The notes below the pieces were generated by a model that was given only the letters and a program-made list of their open reading frames with translations, was not told where the DNA came from and did not search any database. This document shows, piece after piece, positions 1-9,300 of a stretch of 11,350 nucleotides of DNA (its first letter is position 1; each line of letters starts with the position of its first letter). A program made the position numbers and the translations under genes. Source of the DNA: Amoebophrya sp. AT5.2 (taxonomy: Eukaryota > Sar > Dinophyceae > Syndiniales > Amoebophryaceae); contig RXOD01006081.1 in assembly GCA_005223375.1 (NCBI GenBank), positions 1 through 11,350 on the forward strand. Direction: 5' to 3'.

Positions 1-117
1 CTCAGTCGGGTATCGCTGCCGATGATGGCCATCACTGTTCGGAAGCGATGACAGGCGGGATTTGCCGAGGTCAAAACCTAAACCTGAAGCACGACCTGAG
101 TTTTTTCAACCTCTAAG
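1..117 (+). other. Probable 3' end of an intron of gene 1
   Basis: The reading frame used by the first visible exon has a stop at 23-25. Just before the exon there is a pyrimidine-rich tract (TTTTTTCAACCTCTAAG) ending in AG at 116-117. This closely resembles the acceptor tract ending at 2028 in the same gene. I read 1-117 as the tail of an intron that starts off the window. A longer exon beginning near 62 would also stay open, so this boundary is an inference. Confidence 0.5.
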
Positions 118-204
118 CCACACTCTCACGATAAACGGCTCGCCCTACAAGATGGAGCTACGCAACTTCAAAATCACCAAGTACGAAAAAGACAACGCGC
201 CATG
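118..204 (+). CDS. Gene 1, first visible exon
   Basis: Encodes about 28 residues rich in Lys, Asn and Tyr. It ends with two bases of a split Trp codon (phase 2) before a GTACCT donor at 205. The next exon supplies the third base, so the junction reads ...A-P-W-F-R.... The exon begins after a pyrimidine-rich acceptor. It is short and its left edge is the weaker one. Confidence 0.6.
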
Positions 205-2841
205 GTACCTATATACTTTGAAATATATAACTTCTGGGAGTTAATTTTTTTCGGCGAGACGAAGACGCCATTCAATATGAAATCGCAGTATTTGTACATA
301 GGAGCGCATGTTGACCGTCAATATCGATAGAACAGCCTATACCTTTCAAGAGCCATCATGGGACTGATGCTTAAAAATCTGAGGATTTTCGAACGTATGT
401 CTGATATGGTTTCGCAGGTTTCGTTCCGAGAACCCCAGCGACGAGGTGCCTGTGGAGGTTGCGTCTGTGACTGGCGGCACGCTCACCGCCGTGATTTGCC
501 CGACTGGCTGCGCTTTACAGAACGGGCTCCTCCCCATGACCGACTACGCCATCACTGTTTCCCTGATTGCTCCGTTTCAAATGGGCGAGACGTGGACGTT
601 CAAGACGTTCGACGGCGGCGCGCTGCCCACCAACACCAACGACGGGGAGCAGGGCCAGCTGCAGCCCAACATCGTGGCGCCGTTCGGGTTGCGCGCGTCG
701 GCGGAGCGGCGGTCCCCGATGGCCCGGATCGAGGTGAAGCTGATGGTGGACCCTTTGGAAACATCTCCCGTGGAGATGCAGATCATCGCCCCACCAAGAC
801 TCACCTTCACCGCGGGCGACTGCCTTAGCCCAAACAACATGGCGGCGGACATCGTTTCATGTCAGCCGCTGCAGGCGCAGCTGGGGCGCGCAAAGGCGAG
901 GTTGCAGGTGATACAGGGGGGGTTGACGGGTCCGATCGTGGTCACACTGATGATGGACACACCCACGGAAACGCCGTACAAAACCGAGTGGTACGTGGAG
1001 GGAACGAGTCGGACGCAAGAAGTGATCGGGTGGGGGGAAGACCGAACAGGCTTCGAAATCCGGCAAATGAAAGCCTCGGTACGGTACACTGGAGTGCAAG
1101 ACCAGGAAAGCGAAATGATCTTCAACTTCGTCACCGTGGAAACGCTCCGGACAGGAGTCATCGTGGTACAGTGATCTATATGCGATTTTCATTTTTTTTT
1201 TTTACGACGAAAAAAATTTACCGCTTTTTCTTCCGTTCCTCGACGCACTCACTCTGCCTTGCCGAGCTAGCCGTTCTCTGAATCGAAGATATATACAACT
1301 CGAGAGCTGCTGTATTAATGATCTCCCCAAAATAAATTCAATCTCACACCCTAGCTCCATCGACAACATCGATCGAATGACATAAATACGAAAAAAGGTG
1401 GAGCATCCTCCTGGTTTCGAGATTAAGTGCGACCCGGCGAACTTGCGTAAGATTTCGCTCCCCTCTTCCGGCGCCGATATCGAGTGCACGAAGCCGGCGG
1501 ACCCCAGTGCGCGGCCGCAGTTCAACCTGACCATCACCGAGACGCTCGTGTTCGGCGAGTACAGCTTCGGGGTGCGGGCGCTGATCCCCTCCTCCACCCC
1601 CACGAACAACGTGTTCGCCATCATGCTGTTCGGCAGCGACGACGTGCACAAGGCCCGCGACGCCGCGTTCAACATCAACGGACTGATGATTATCGCCGGT
1701 GAATTGAGGATTCATCAATCGATATTTCTCAGGCGATTCGATGGTCGTGATTTGATGGTCTAGTAGAGGGCTGTACATAGCCAATGTTGTCGGCGGTCTT
1801 GTATGATCTATCGAGCCTTTACTAGGCAGCTAATTGTGTTGGACTGGTGGTATTTCACTGGAGTTGTTGGTCGGGTTATAGGTTATAGGCGCCAATGCGT
1901 TGTCCGAGATGGCTTCAGCAAAATCCGTTCGCCGAAATTCGCTTTGTGGTTCAGGCAGCAGCCTATCAGGCATGGATCCAGCGGGATGGAATGTTTGAAT
2001 GGGATGTCGGTTTTTTTCTCTCTCTAAGACGGTCCAGCCGGGACTGGACCTGCGGGGCAGGGGGCTGGACTGGACGCGAGCGGAGGCGGGCAAGCTCAGC
2101 GGCATCACTTTGTCGTTTGAGGTGCGGGAAAGCCCCAAATCCGAGGGGAACGTGCTCAAAAACAGAATCGGAGAAATTCTCATTAACTGCCCGCTCGGCT
2201 TCGTGCACAACATCGACGCACTCTCGCACGTGGAGGTGAAATATTTATTTATTTTTACGTATAGAAGATGACGAGCAATAGAATAGATACACTTCTTGAT
2301 GGCATCCCCCGCATGAATCCTTCTCGGCTACCATCGCTCTGGTCAGGTTTCGCGTCAGGAGCTGGACTCTGCTACGACGGTGACGCCGGGTATGTTTTTG
2401 AAGACGCCGAACTGGCTCGACTACACGGAGAAGGACCGCATCCGCATTAGTCTGTCCTCGCCCCCGGGGATCCTCGAGAACGGCATTTACCAGTTCACCT
2501 TCCTCGCGACCATGCCCATGCAGGTCCCAAGGGACAACGTGTGGACCATCTCTTTGTGCGAGGCGAACGGCGGCTGCATCTCGGCGAGCGACAAGACGGT
2601 TTTGATCGTGTTCCCGGTCCCCGGATTCGACATCGGCCAGAGCCAGGGCGGAGAAATCGTGCGCGCGCAGACCAGCGCAGCGGAGTCAAGGAGGTCTGCG
2701 CGGAGGAGTATTGGGGGAGGTTTGGGGGGCATGAAGAGCCTATTCCTCAGTCTTAGTACGTTGACGTCGGTGGTGGGGGTGGTGATGGCGGTTATTTTTG
2801 GGAGCGTGTTCGGGGGAGCGCAGGCGTGGGGCGGGGCGTGA
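118..2841 (+). CDS. Gene 1 (3' part): large multi-exon secreted or surface protein with C-terminal membrane helix
   Basis: Gene-level entry for five exons: 118-204, 418-1165, 1398-1700, 2029-2235 and 2347-2841. The joined reading frame gives about 612 residues and ends at a TGA at 2839-2841. Three junctions (205/417, 1166/1397, 2236/2346) are GT...AG and phase-consistent; the 1701/2028 junction is not canonical. The protein alternates beta-strand-like hydrophobic segments with Pro-Pro-hydrophobic turns followed by Cys (near residues 153-164 and 282-289; looser near 433-437 and 487-490). It ends with an Arg/Ser/Gly-rich linker and a hydrophobic helix at about residues 577-610. One N-glycosylation sequon (NLT) is visible in exon 3. 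The architecture suggests an extracellular repeat protein held by a C-terminal anchor; a GPI signal is an alternative. I recognise no named family, and function is unknown. The 5' end lies outside the window. Confidence 0.75.
205..417 (+). other. Gene 1 intron, 213 bp, GT-AG, phase 2
   Basis: Donor GTACCTATATAC, acceptor TTTCGCAG. It is AT-rich with stops in the exon frame (for example TAA at 242-244). Removing it rebuilds a TGG codon and keeps one open frame from exon 1 into exon 2. Confidence 0.7.
418..1165 (+). CDS. Gene 1, large exon with beta-rich repeat segments
   Basis: Encodes about 249 residues in a GC-rich open frame. In order it shows: a Ser/Pro/Val-rich entry; a core N-G-L-L-P-M-T-D-Y-A-I at residues 64-74; a Trp/Phe-rich strand (ETWTFKTF); a linker rich in Asn, Gly and Gln; a Pro-Pro turn before a Phe and Cys at about residues 153-164; then further alternating hydrophobic strands up to the exon end. 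This pattern suggests two consecutive beta-sandwich-like units. The N-G-L core recurs in gene 2 (residues 1429-1439). The frame reads into a stop at 1172-1174, so the exon must end before it; a GTACAG donor at 1166 does this in phase 0. Confidence 0.8.
1166..1397 (+). other. Gene 1 intron, 232 bp, GT-AG, phase 0
   Basis: Donor GTACAGTGATC, acceptor TACGAAAAAAG. It contains a run of 12 T at 1192-1203 and is clearly AT-richer than the flanking exons. Removing it joins two frames that are open on either side, between codons GTG and GTG. Confidence 0.7.
1398..1700 (+). CDS. Gene 1, exon with PPGF-Cys unit
   Basis: Encodes about 101 residues. It opens with Pro-Pro-Gly-Phe followed by Cys at residue 289 (P282-P283-G284-F285). 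Next come a second Cys, a sequon N-L-T, the strand G-E-Y-S-F-G-V around Tyr 333, and N-N-V-F-A-I-M-L-F. This order (Pro-Pro turn, Cys, Gly-x-Tyr strand, Asn-Val-aromatic strand) is repeated in the last exon, so the exon carries one copy of a repeated unit. The right edge is uncertain. A good-looking GTGAAT donor at 1699 would leave phase 1, which does not match the acceptor at 2028. An edge at 1700 with a GA donor restores phase 0. Confidence 0.7.
1701..2028 (+). other. Gene 1 intron of about 328 bp with unresolved donor
   Basis: AT-richer non-coding stretch ending in a strong acceptor (GTTTTTTTCTCTCTCTAAG, AG at 2027-2028). It holds a tandem GTTATAG pair at 1875-1888. The downstream exon frame is closed by TGA at 1996-1998, so the exon must start after that. 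Donor options are GT at 1699 (phase 1, needing the later AG at 2079-2080), GA at 1701 (phase 0) or GT at 1758 (phase 0, poor context). I show the GA-AG choice because it keeps the coding-like stretch 2029-2080. Confidence 0.5.
2029..2235 (+). CDS. Gene 1, fourth visible exon
   Basis: Encodes about 69 residues. It starts T-V-Q-P-G-L, continues with alternating hydrophobic strands, then reads I-N-C-P-L-G-F at residues 431-437, a variant of the Pro-Pro-Gly-Phe/Cys turn seen elsewhere in this gene. The layout resembles the middle of exon 418-1165 (a Q-P motif, a strand, then Cys-Pro-hydrophobic), which supports including 2029-2080 as coding. The exon ends at GAG before a GTGAAA donor, phase 0. 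Confidence 0.7.
2236..2346 (+). other. Gene 1 intron, 111 bp, GT-AG, phase 0
   Basis: Donor GTGAAATATTTATTT, acceptor CTCTGGTCAG. This is the shortest intron in the window. It is AT-rich, with a TAG at 2263-2265 and a TGA at 2269-2271 within the intron. Removing it joins GAG to GTT in one open frame. Confidence 0.7.
2347..2841 (+). CDS. Gene 1, last exon: repeat unit, linker and C-terminal hydrophobic helix
   Basis: Encodes 164 residues and the stop TGA at 2839-2841. It starts with a Ser/Thr-rich strand, then a unit with Pro-Pro-Gly at residues 487-489, the strand E-N-G-I-Y-Q-F, and N-V-W-T-I-S-L with two nearby Cys. A linker follows, rich in Gln, Ser, Arg and Gly (S-R-R-S-A-R-R). The last 36 residues (577-612, from 2731) are a hydrophobic Ser/Leu/Val/Gly stretch ending in a short Gly/Ala tail. 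This looks like a C-terminal membrane anchor with almost no cytoplasmic tail, or a GPI-attachment signal. No AATAAA-type signal is evident downstream. Confidence 0.8.
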   Translation, partial: VSRQELDSATTVTPGMFLKTPNWLDYTEKDRIRISLSSPPGILENGIYQFTFLATMPMQVPRDNVWTISLCEANGGCISASDKTVLIVFPVPGFDIGQSQGGEIVRAQTSAAESRRSARRSIGGGLGGMKSLFLSLSTLTSVVGVVMAVIFGSVFGGAQAWGGA

Positions 2842-3753
2842 ACAATCGGCTGTGTTGCGTGTCGGCTCTGATGTGTCGGGCGCCTTTTACCCAAAGATTG
2901 TAGCGATGAACACTGATCACCGCGAGGCAAAGAAGTTTTCAGTTCTTGAGTCCATGTTTGTTTGATACCGAAGATTCCCGCTCAAAGTTGTTACCTATAC
3001 TAGTCTATGTCACCGGCTGTTCAATAGATCAGCCACACCTATGTTCTCAGCTATGTTACAGCGAAATTCATCTTCGCTCCCAGACAGCGACCCGGCTCCG
3101 ATGCAAGCATCGCTCCGGACGGGCAGGGGCCCGAAAGGTGACACCTCGAAGATGCCAGGACCGAGGTGAATCCAGCGCGCTCGATTGAATTCAATGCATT
3201 TGACCCCGTTATGTAATCGCATTCTTTATCTCTGTTGACCAGAATAATTGCATTCCTTGACCGGATCGTGAATTACAGCGTATTAATTTACAGTATACTG
3301 AATCGAGCCGTCAGCGTGGCGGCTGCTCATCTTATGATTCCTTGACCAGGCCTGCTATGCAGTGTCACCCCTTTCAAAACAGAAGTCAGTAGCTAGATCA
3401 CCAGATACCTTGCGAGGCGTGAAGAAACGCCCCTTCGCCGCGTGCGACGCGTGATACTTATACTCCTAGGACAAACCTCTAGCACCGAAGATTGAGTTGT
3501 CGTTTTATCCTGATACATTCATTGATTGACTAGCGAGCTTGTGTTTCTCTGCTGCACTTGGCGGCAATCGGATTGAGAATTGAGAGGGCTCAGAAGCATC
3601 GGCAAATGAACAGATCACTTGTATTATGCCAACCACTCGCCACTTGGGGTGCCTGCGTGCTTCTGGTTCGACACGCACATTCGCCGCCGCTGCAGTGAGT
3701 AAGACTGCGCCGTGACGTCCTCGCAATCTTTTGTTTATGGAACGACGTCCTGA

Positions 3754-3825
3754 GCGACAATGAGTACGCTGTTTGTTTGCGAGCGGTTGATCTTGTTTGT
3801 TTGCGACAGTGAGAACGCTGTTTGT
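3754..3825 (+). repeat. Imperfect direct repeat, 23 bp, period 49
   Basis: GCGACAATGAGTACGCTGTT at 3754-3773 recurs as GCGACAGTGAGAACGCTGTT at 3803-3822. The match extends three bases further in each copy, giving 21 of 23 positions identical. The spacer also holds a second GTTTGTTTGCGA, so the whole stretch looks like a small local duplication upstream of gene 2. Confidence 0.8.
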
Positions 3826-3845
3826 GAGCTCCAGAGCGCGAGGAC

Positions 3846-3861
3846 AGAGAGAGAGAGAGAG
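3846..3861 (+). repeat. AG dinucleotide run (8 units)
   Basis: Simple sequence (AG)8, lying about 330 bp before the first candidate start codon of gene 2. It is a purine tract on the + strand and probably has no coding role. Confidence 0.9.
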
Positions 3862-4191
3862 CGAGTGGTGGAAAAACGCCTTGCGTGAAAAAACGGCATG
3901 GCTACGCCTCCGCAAAAAGACGTCTTCTCGTTTCCATCGCGAATATCGATCGATGGACCCCAGGACATAAAGACTGCATGATAAATTCGAATTCGTACAT
4001 GTACTCACTCGTAACATGCATGAACTCCATCCTTCTAAAAAGAAACGAGTGCAAATCTGCACTAAAATCAGCTTCACGTCATCGGAATTCGAAATCGGAA
4101 TGTTCCTAGGGAGGTTGTGGCTGCGTCTCCGGCAGGACGCCACTATGTCAGAGTCGATGGGTCATGATTAGGTCTTAGAAAGGACGAAAAG

Positions 4192-6386
4192 ATGTCCGTT
4201 GCGCACCTTGAGGTGGGCTGTTCTCCGAGCAGCTCCTCTTCGGCGCATCGGAAAGCGTTCCCGCGCAGAAATGTCCGACATGGTCCAGAAGAGGTAGAGG
4301 GCCCCCGGTCATATAACCGAGATCATACCGAAATCCGGGTACCAGCAGAGCGTCTGGGTCTAGGCCTGAGAGTCTGGCCGGAAGCAGACTGTCTGCACTT
4401 CGGCGCGCCCTGTTGGGCCTCGCGCGAGGGAAAAAAAAGAACGCGGCGGCGGGCAGCGGAACAAGCAAACCTAGAAGCACCTCCGGTGAGATTGAAATTG
4501 AATCGATGTAAACGGGGGAGGGACGATGCAGGACGTCGGCAAGAGCGCCCAGGGAGTCGAGAGGAGGCTCCACCTGCGGCAAGCAAACCAACTGCAGGTG
4601 CACTCGGCGCCTCCGGGAAAGGCGTATTTTTTGAGAGAGAAGGAACGGCAAAAGCAATTGCCGGGACGAGCGCAACATCGCCCACAACTTCTACTTCCTG
4701 CCGGGGAGATTCTCGAGGCGACCCGGGAGGCGGTTGTAGCGGCGGCGATTCGGGTCCTATGCACTTTTATTTCAACATCGGGGAGGAAAACCAAAACTAC
4801 GAACAGGAGCCGCACTCGTCCGCGCCGCGGGACAATGACTACTACTACGCTCCCTTGTTTACCGCGAAACCGCGCGGGCGCAACCACGACGCGAGCTGTT
4901 GGCGACCGGTGTTTCCAGCCGTACGCGGAGACGTGCATGGCTGCGCCCCCGGCAGCAGCGACAAGCGGTTCCTGAAGTGCCGACGAAGAGGTTCTTCCAC
5001 CGCCCCTCCGCAAGGACCCCTACTCACACGCAGAGCCTCGGCCGCCTTCCGGACGACGAGCTCTTGGCTCTCACTTGGGTTTGCCCTCCTCGCGACGTGT
5101 TTTAGCAGCAGCGTGATTCCTTCCGTCCACGCCGCGCTCGAGTACACCCATCCGACCATGGAACTCCCCCGGCAACTGCAGGACCACGACGGCCCCGGAA
5201 CTGCTACGGGAAATCCCCAGACGCTGGACATCCTCGTCCCGCCCGTCCACGACGACGGCATGACGTCGGCCGCGCGGCGGTTTCTGTACATTTTGAACTC
5301 ACAGCTGGAACGCACCACCGGCCAGAGCCCTGTGTCCGCTGGGCCGGACCGCGGCTACGTTGCGAACGGGTGGTTTACGTCCAAGGTGTCCAACGAGGTC
5401 TCCTCGTTATTGCCCGCGGTGTACCCCACCACTACGTTAGCGCTGAAGGTGAAGCAGGGTCTTTCGTACGCGCAGGTGCGGCTGCGGTCGCAGGGCAGCA
5501 CCAACGAGGACGGGTGGGCGGTGAGTGGTAATTTCACGGCGAAGCTGCTCGCCCAGGGCGCGGACTGCTCGAAGACCGCCGTGTCCGTGATGGGCGCCCC
5601 CTTCAACGGGCTCCCGAACATGCATGACGCGGCCGCCGGGGTGAGCCGCGGCACCATTACCTACAGCAAGGTGATCTTCCCGGTCGCGGGTTTTTTCCAG
5701 TTGTGCTACACGCGGGACGAGGTGAGTTACGAGGTGCTGGACCCGGTTATCGAAGTCGAAGGGAGCGAACGGTATGATAATAAGTGGTTCTGCTCCCTCG
5801 CCCTGATGCACGCGAACCGGCTGGGCTGCCAGAACGAGCCCTACGACGACGGCTGCCAGTGCCAGGGCCAGCTGGCCGGGTACCAGCAGACGGGGAGTAG
5901 TTTGGTGCGGCTGGGGAACGACACGGCGAGCGGGTACGACGGCTCGCAGTTCAAGATCGCACTGCAGAACTGGGAGGGCGCGGGATCTACAGTGTACTAC
6001 TGCGGGGACGGCGACAGCGGCCACTCCCTGCAAGAGCCGTTCGACGTGCGGATCGCGGAAGTGTTGTCCTCCACCACGAAGTCGATCACGTACAACTTCA
6101 AAAAACTGAAAACCACGCAGAACCAGCCGTACATCTTCCGGATGTGCTACTGTTTAGGTTTTGACTGGGACACGTCGGACGCGAACCCGGCGTGCCAGCA
6201 GGACCAGCAACAGGCGTTCGCCACCGAGATCGGCAGCCTGGTGATCATCCAGACACGGGTCTTCCACAACAACGCGGAGGTGGGCGCGTTCCCGACCCTG
6301 AAATGGCAACTAGTGCTGGACTGCGGCTGCAAACGAGGACAGTCCTGCGATCAGGGGGGCGGCTGCTCGCAAAGCGCAGATAAAGG
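4192..6386 (+). CDS. Gene 2, exon 1: N-terminus, signal-like segment and first Cys-rich domain
   Basis: Open frame of about 731 residues plus two bases of a split Gly codon. I take ATG 4192 as the most upstream in-frame start. ATG 4759 (residue 190) is a good alternative, since residues 1-189 are basic, Gly/Ser/Arg-rich and could be untranslated. The segment 290-314 is hydrophobic, with a plausible cleavage site after V-H-A. The ectodomain then shows a small Cys cluster (C534, C546, C555, C557), C604 after Y-Y, the motif R-M-C-Y-C at 650-654, and C711, C713, C719, C725 in a Gly-rich loop. There is a looser relative of the motif at 504-507 (L-C-Y-T). The exon ends before a GTACTG donor. Confidence 0.75.
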
Positions 6387-9300
6387 GTACTGTGGAATCG
6401 ATATACAGCTGTATCGAGAATTCGAATTTATGGATCGACTTCTTGGCGATAGAGCCGTTTGGCGACAAGTACTGAAGTGTTATTTGCAACTAGGTTTGTT
6501 CAGCAGTGGAGAGTTGTTTCTGGGCATCGCTCCTGCTGTTTCGTAGCCATCGAAGAAATTTAGTTGCGAATATGGGCAAATTAATATATCAATGAATCAA
6601 TTCTCAATCCAAATGCAAATCGATAGATCGGCGACACAACTAATCGCTATCGCCTCCAGCATAGAATAAAGTACTCCTCGATTCGCATTCGCAAAGGTAC
6701 AAGATCGTGAAGCAATCCGTTTTGAACAACAAGCCGCAGTTCGAGGACACGAGCGGGTGTCGGTTCGCGGAGCAGATCGCAGCCCAGGTCCAGACGGACG
6801 TGAACCGGATCGAGGGGGGGCAGTTCAACCCCCCGAACTGCTTTGGGGCGGCGGATTGCCGCCACCAGGCCGACAGCGCCGTCGAGATCAAAACGCCAAC
6901 CTGGAGCGACGTACAGATCTCGGGCAGTTACCACAACGAAGTGATGCTCACCAGGTTCTACGACGTCTGCTACTGCGACGTCGAATGCAAAGTCGCCGCA
7001 AACTGGTTCAAGGTATTCAGAGGTTCTATACGCGGATCCGGATTTTTAACTTTTGCAATGGGGAACTTTTGGCTAGCGCGAGAATTTTACACTTGCGTGA
7101 TTACATCGGGCACTTGTAGTGGTCCCCATGAACATCTTCGGCTCTTGTAGTGGTGGTTTTCGTTAGACCGTAGAAAGACTTCTATCAACCCACCAACCCC
7201 ACCAGGCCGGCGTTCTGCAGATGCGTCCTCTGAAGGCGAGCATTTTCGTGACCGGGGAGCTGTCCTTGATAACCCCCCCCGTGATCAACACGGATTTTTC
7301 CGTGGTGATCCGCACCCCCACCACGATTCCGATCAACACCGCGGAAACGGGCCCCGTGTCCACCACCAATATCGGGAGCTTCAGCTCCATGTCTTCGGGC
7401 GAAGCGACACGGGAAATGAAGATCCTCGAGGACCCGCTCGCGCTGACCACCCCCCAGCACTGTCTGAGGTACGCGCAGAGCTCTTTGGTTTCCGGCCACG
7501 CGCAGGTGAACCCGAACAGCAATATCGACTACGCGCAGCCGGCGGGCGGCATCGACAACTCCGGCGCGATCACCGCGAGCCCCACCGGTTTGGGCTTTAA
7601 GTACGGGTTCGCGAACAGCCTGCCGACGATCAAGATCAGCGAGCCGGGGTTCTTCGCGATCTGCTACTGCGACCAGGAGTGCAACGCGGAGGCGAACTGG
7701 CTGGTGGTGCACCGGCAGATCATTTCGGGGCCCACGCCCAACCAAAAGTGGACGCGGGTGACGGGCGTGACGTTTAATTTACGGCTGACGGGGCACTTGT
7801 TCCAGACGTCGAACCGGATCATCGCGCTGGAAGCCACGAACGAACTGGCGGACTGCGGGGCAGTGGCGCCGACCACCCGGTTCTTCGGGCCCAAGGTGCT
7901 CAACCCGCAGCTCTCCTCGAACATCGCCGTCATGGACGTGAGCCCGGCGGGACCCTCGAACGCAAGGGTTAGGTCGAAGTATGGGTTATGAGCTACTGCA
8001 TATAAGTATGGGTTTGGACGAGTTTTCAACCTATGAGAACCTACGATGTAGTAGTAGTTCTACTCCGGCGAGATGAGTATGACTTCGTTTCTATTTGGGG
8101 GCTATCGGCGATAGGCGTATGCACAGCGATAGAATTAGGTATGTGGGTTTTGGGGGAGAAGTGGCAATGGGGGAGAGTTTTTGAGCGGCACTGCAATCAG
8201 TGCCGCCGTCCTCTCCGGAGGCCATGAAGATAACCCCAGGCGATAGGACGTCTACCCTTTGCTTCACTTAAATCGGCCAGGGCGTCTCGCCGGAGGAGAT
8301 CGGCTGACATGGGTCTACACCTACAGGTGAAGCAGCCGGCTGACATGGGTCTACACCTACATGGGTGAAGTATGCACCATAGGCTGTCCTCGATGCACAA
8401 TGCATTTCAGGCTCATGATCAGCGGATCCCTGTAAGCAGCGCATAGTGCGGGACGCGAGCGGTCGCGGCTCGGTGATCGAGTTCTCGGCACAGCACGGGC
8501 TGAAGGACGACGACCAAATCTATCTGAAGGTGCAGTGGGACGAAACGATGCTACGGGGTCTGGGCTACTCGGATATCCAGATCGAAGAAATCCGCGGCAT
8601 GTACACAAACCTACACCGCGTCAGGTAAAAAAGTTCTACCTATGTTCCTCCCTAGCCTATTGTATACATACTGTTGATTGGCGGAAGATGGCCTATAGTG
8701 GATGCGAGCTACGAGGCGAGATCGATTATCGTGCTTCGTACTACTAGCTCACAGACACAGGAGAGGACCAAGGTAAAGATATCTATTTCGTAAATTTCGA
8801 GGCCTCGCTCTGCTGGGATCGGAGCTTTCGCCCCGATGGAGAGCATAGACTCCAAATATTCCCATTCCTATTTCAACATTCCAATCGCCTCCATGAATCA
8901 ACAGCGTTTTGTGCGACTACGTTTCGTACACGGTTCCCGGGACGGTGCAGATAATTCCAGCTTGCCACAAGATTTTGATTCCGGTGAAGTTTTCTGCGTC
9001 CGACTTTCCGTACAAGGACCCGGTGACGATCACGAAGACGAACGAGGTGGTGACTGCGATGGAGTGGACGCGCAGTTCCGAGCAGGAGTTTATTTTGATG
9101 AAGGTGTCCGCGCCTTCTCCCGACTCGCGCGGGTACGTGATTTGCTGGGCCCAGCAGGACGCGGCGTACAACAGCGTCGGGGCGAACCTGCCCACGCACG
9201 CGCTGTACAAGGCCCCCGTCGGCTACCTGATCGTGAAGGACCCGGAGAAGATGCGGAACTCGTGGCTGTCGCTGACTTCGATCGAGAACTCTGTCTACTC

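Larger units (their letters stand above)
2842..4191. other. Intergenic stretch between genes 1 and 2
   Basis: About 1.35 kb with no convincing coding frame on either strand. It holds two near-identical 23-bp copies at 3754-3776 and 3803-3825, an AG run at 3846-3861, a 14-bp stem-loop-like palindrome at 3099-3112, and palindromes at 3984-3993 and 3995-4004. It must contain the 3' end of gene 1 and the 5' control region of gene 2, but I see no clear TATA box, polyadenylation signal or trans-splice acceptor that I could assign. Confidence 0.6.
7968..8439 (+). other. Gene 2 intron, 472 bp, GT-AG, phase 0
   Basis: Donor GTTAGGTCG, acceptor CTGTAAGCAG. This is the longest complete intron here. It contains a perfect 8-bp hairpin (8185-8206) and a direct duplication with a 36-bp period (8301-8361). 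Other AG sites just before 8440 (8409-8410, 8421-8422, 8445-8446) either open onto a stop or give a phase that does not match the donor. Confidence 0.65.

Noticed and set aside
358..828. Open frame on the + strand overlapping gene 1 exon 2 in another frame
   Set aside because: Its product is rich in Arg, His and Asp, as expected for a shadow frame of GC-rich coding sequence. The gene 1 frame has hydrophobic strands, Cys and splice-compatible ends.
3505..4143. Open frame of 212 codons on the - strand in the intergenic gap
   Set aside because: It crosses the AG run and the direct repeat, which produce low-complexity Ser-Leu repeats. It has no domain-like pattern, and the region is compositionally non-coding.
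4471..5013. Open frame of 180 codons on the - strand over the 5' part of gene 2
   Set aside because: Likely a shadow of GC-rich sequence. However, coding on the + strand between 4192 and 4758 is itself unproven, so this is rejected with moderate confidence only.
3984..6428. Palindrome AATTCGAATT shared by 3984-3993 and 6419-6428
   Set aside because: A 10-bp AT-rich palindrome occurring twice with no shared flanks is likely chance.
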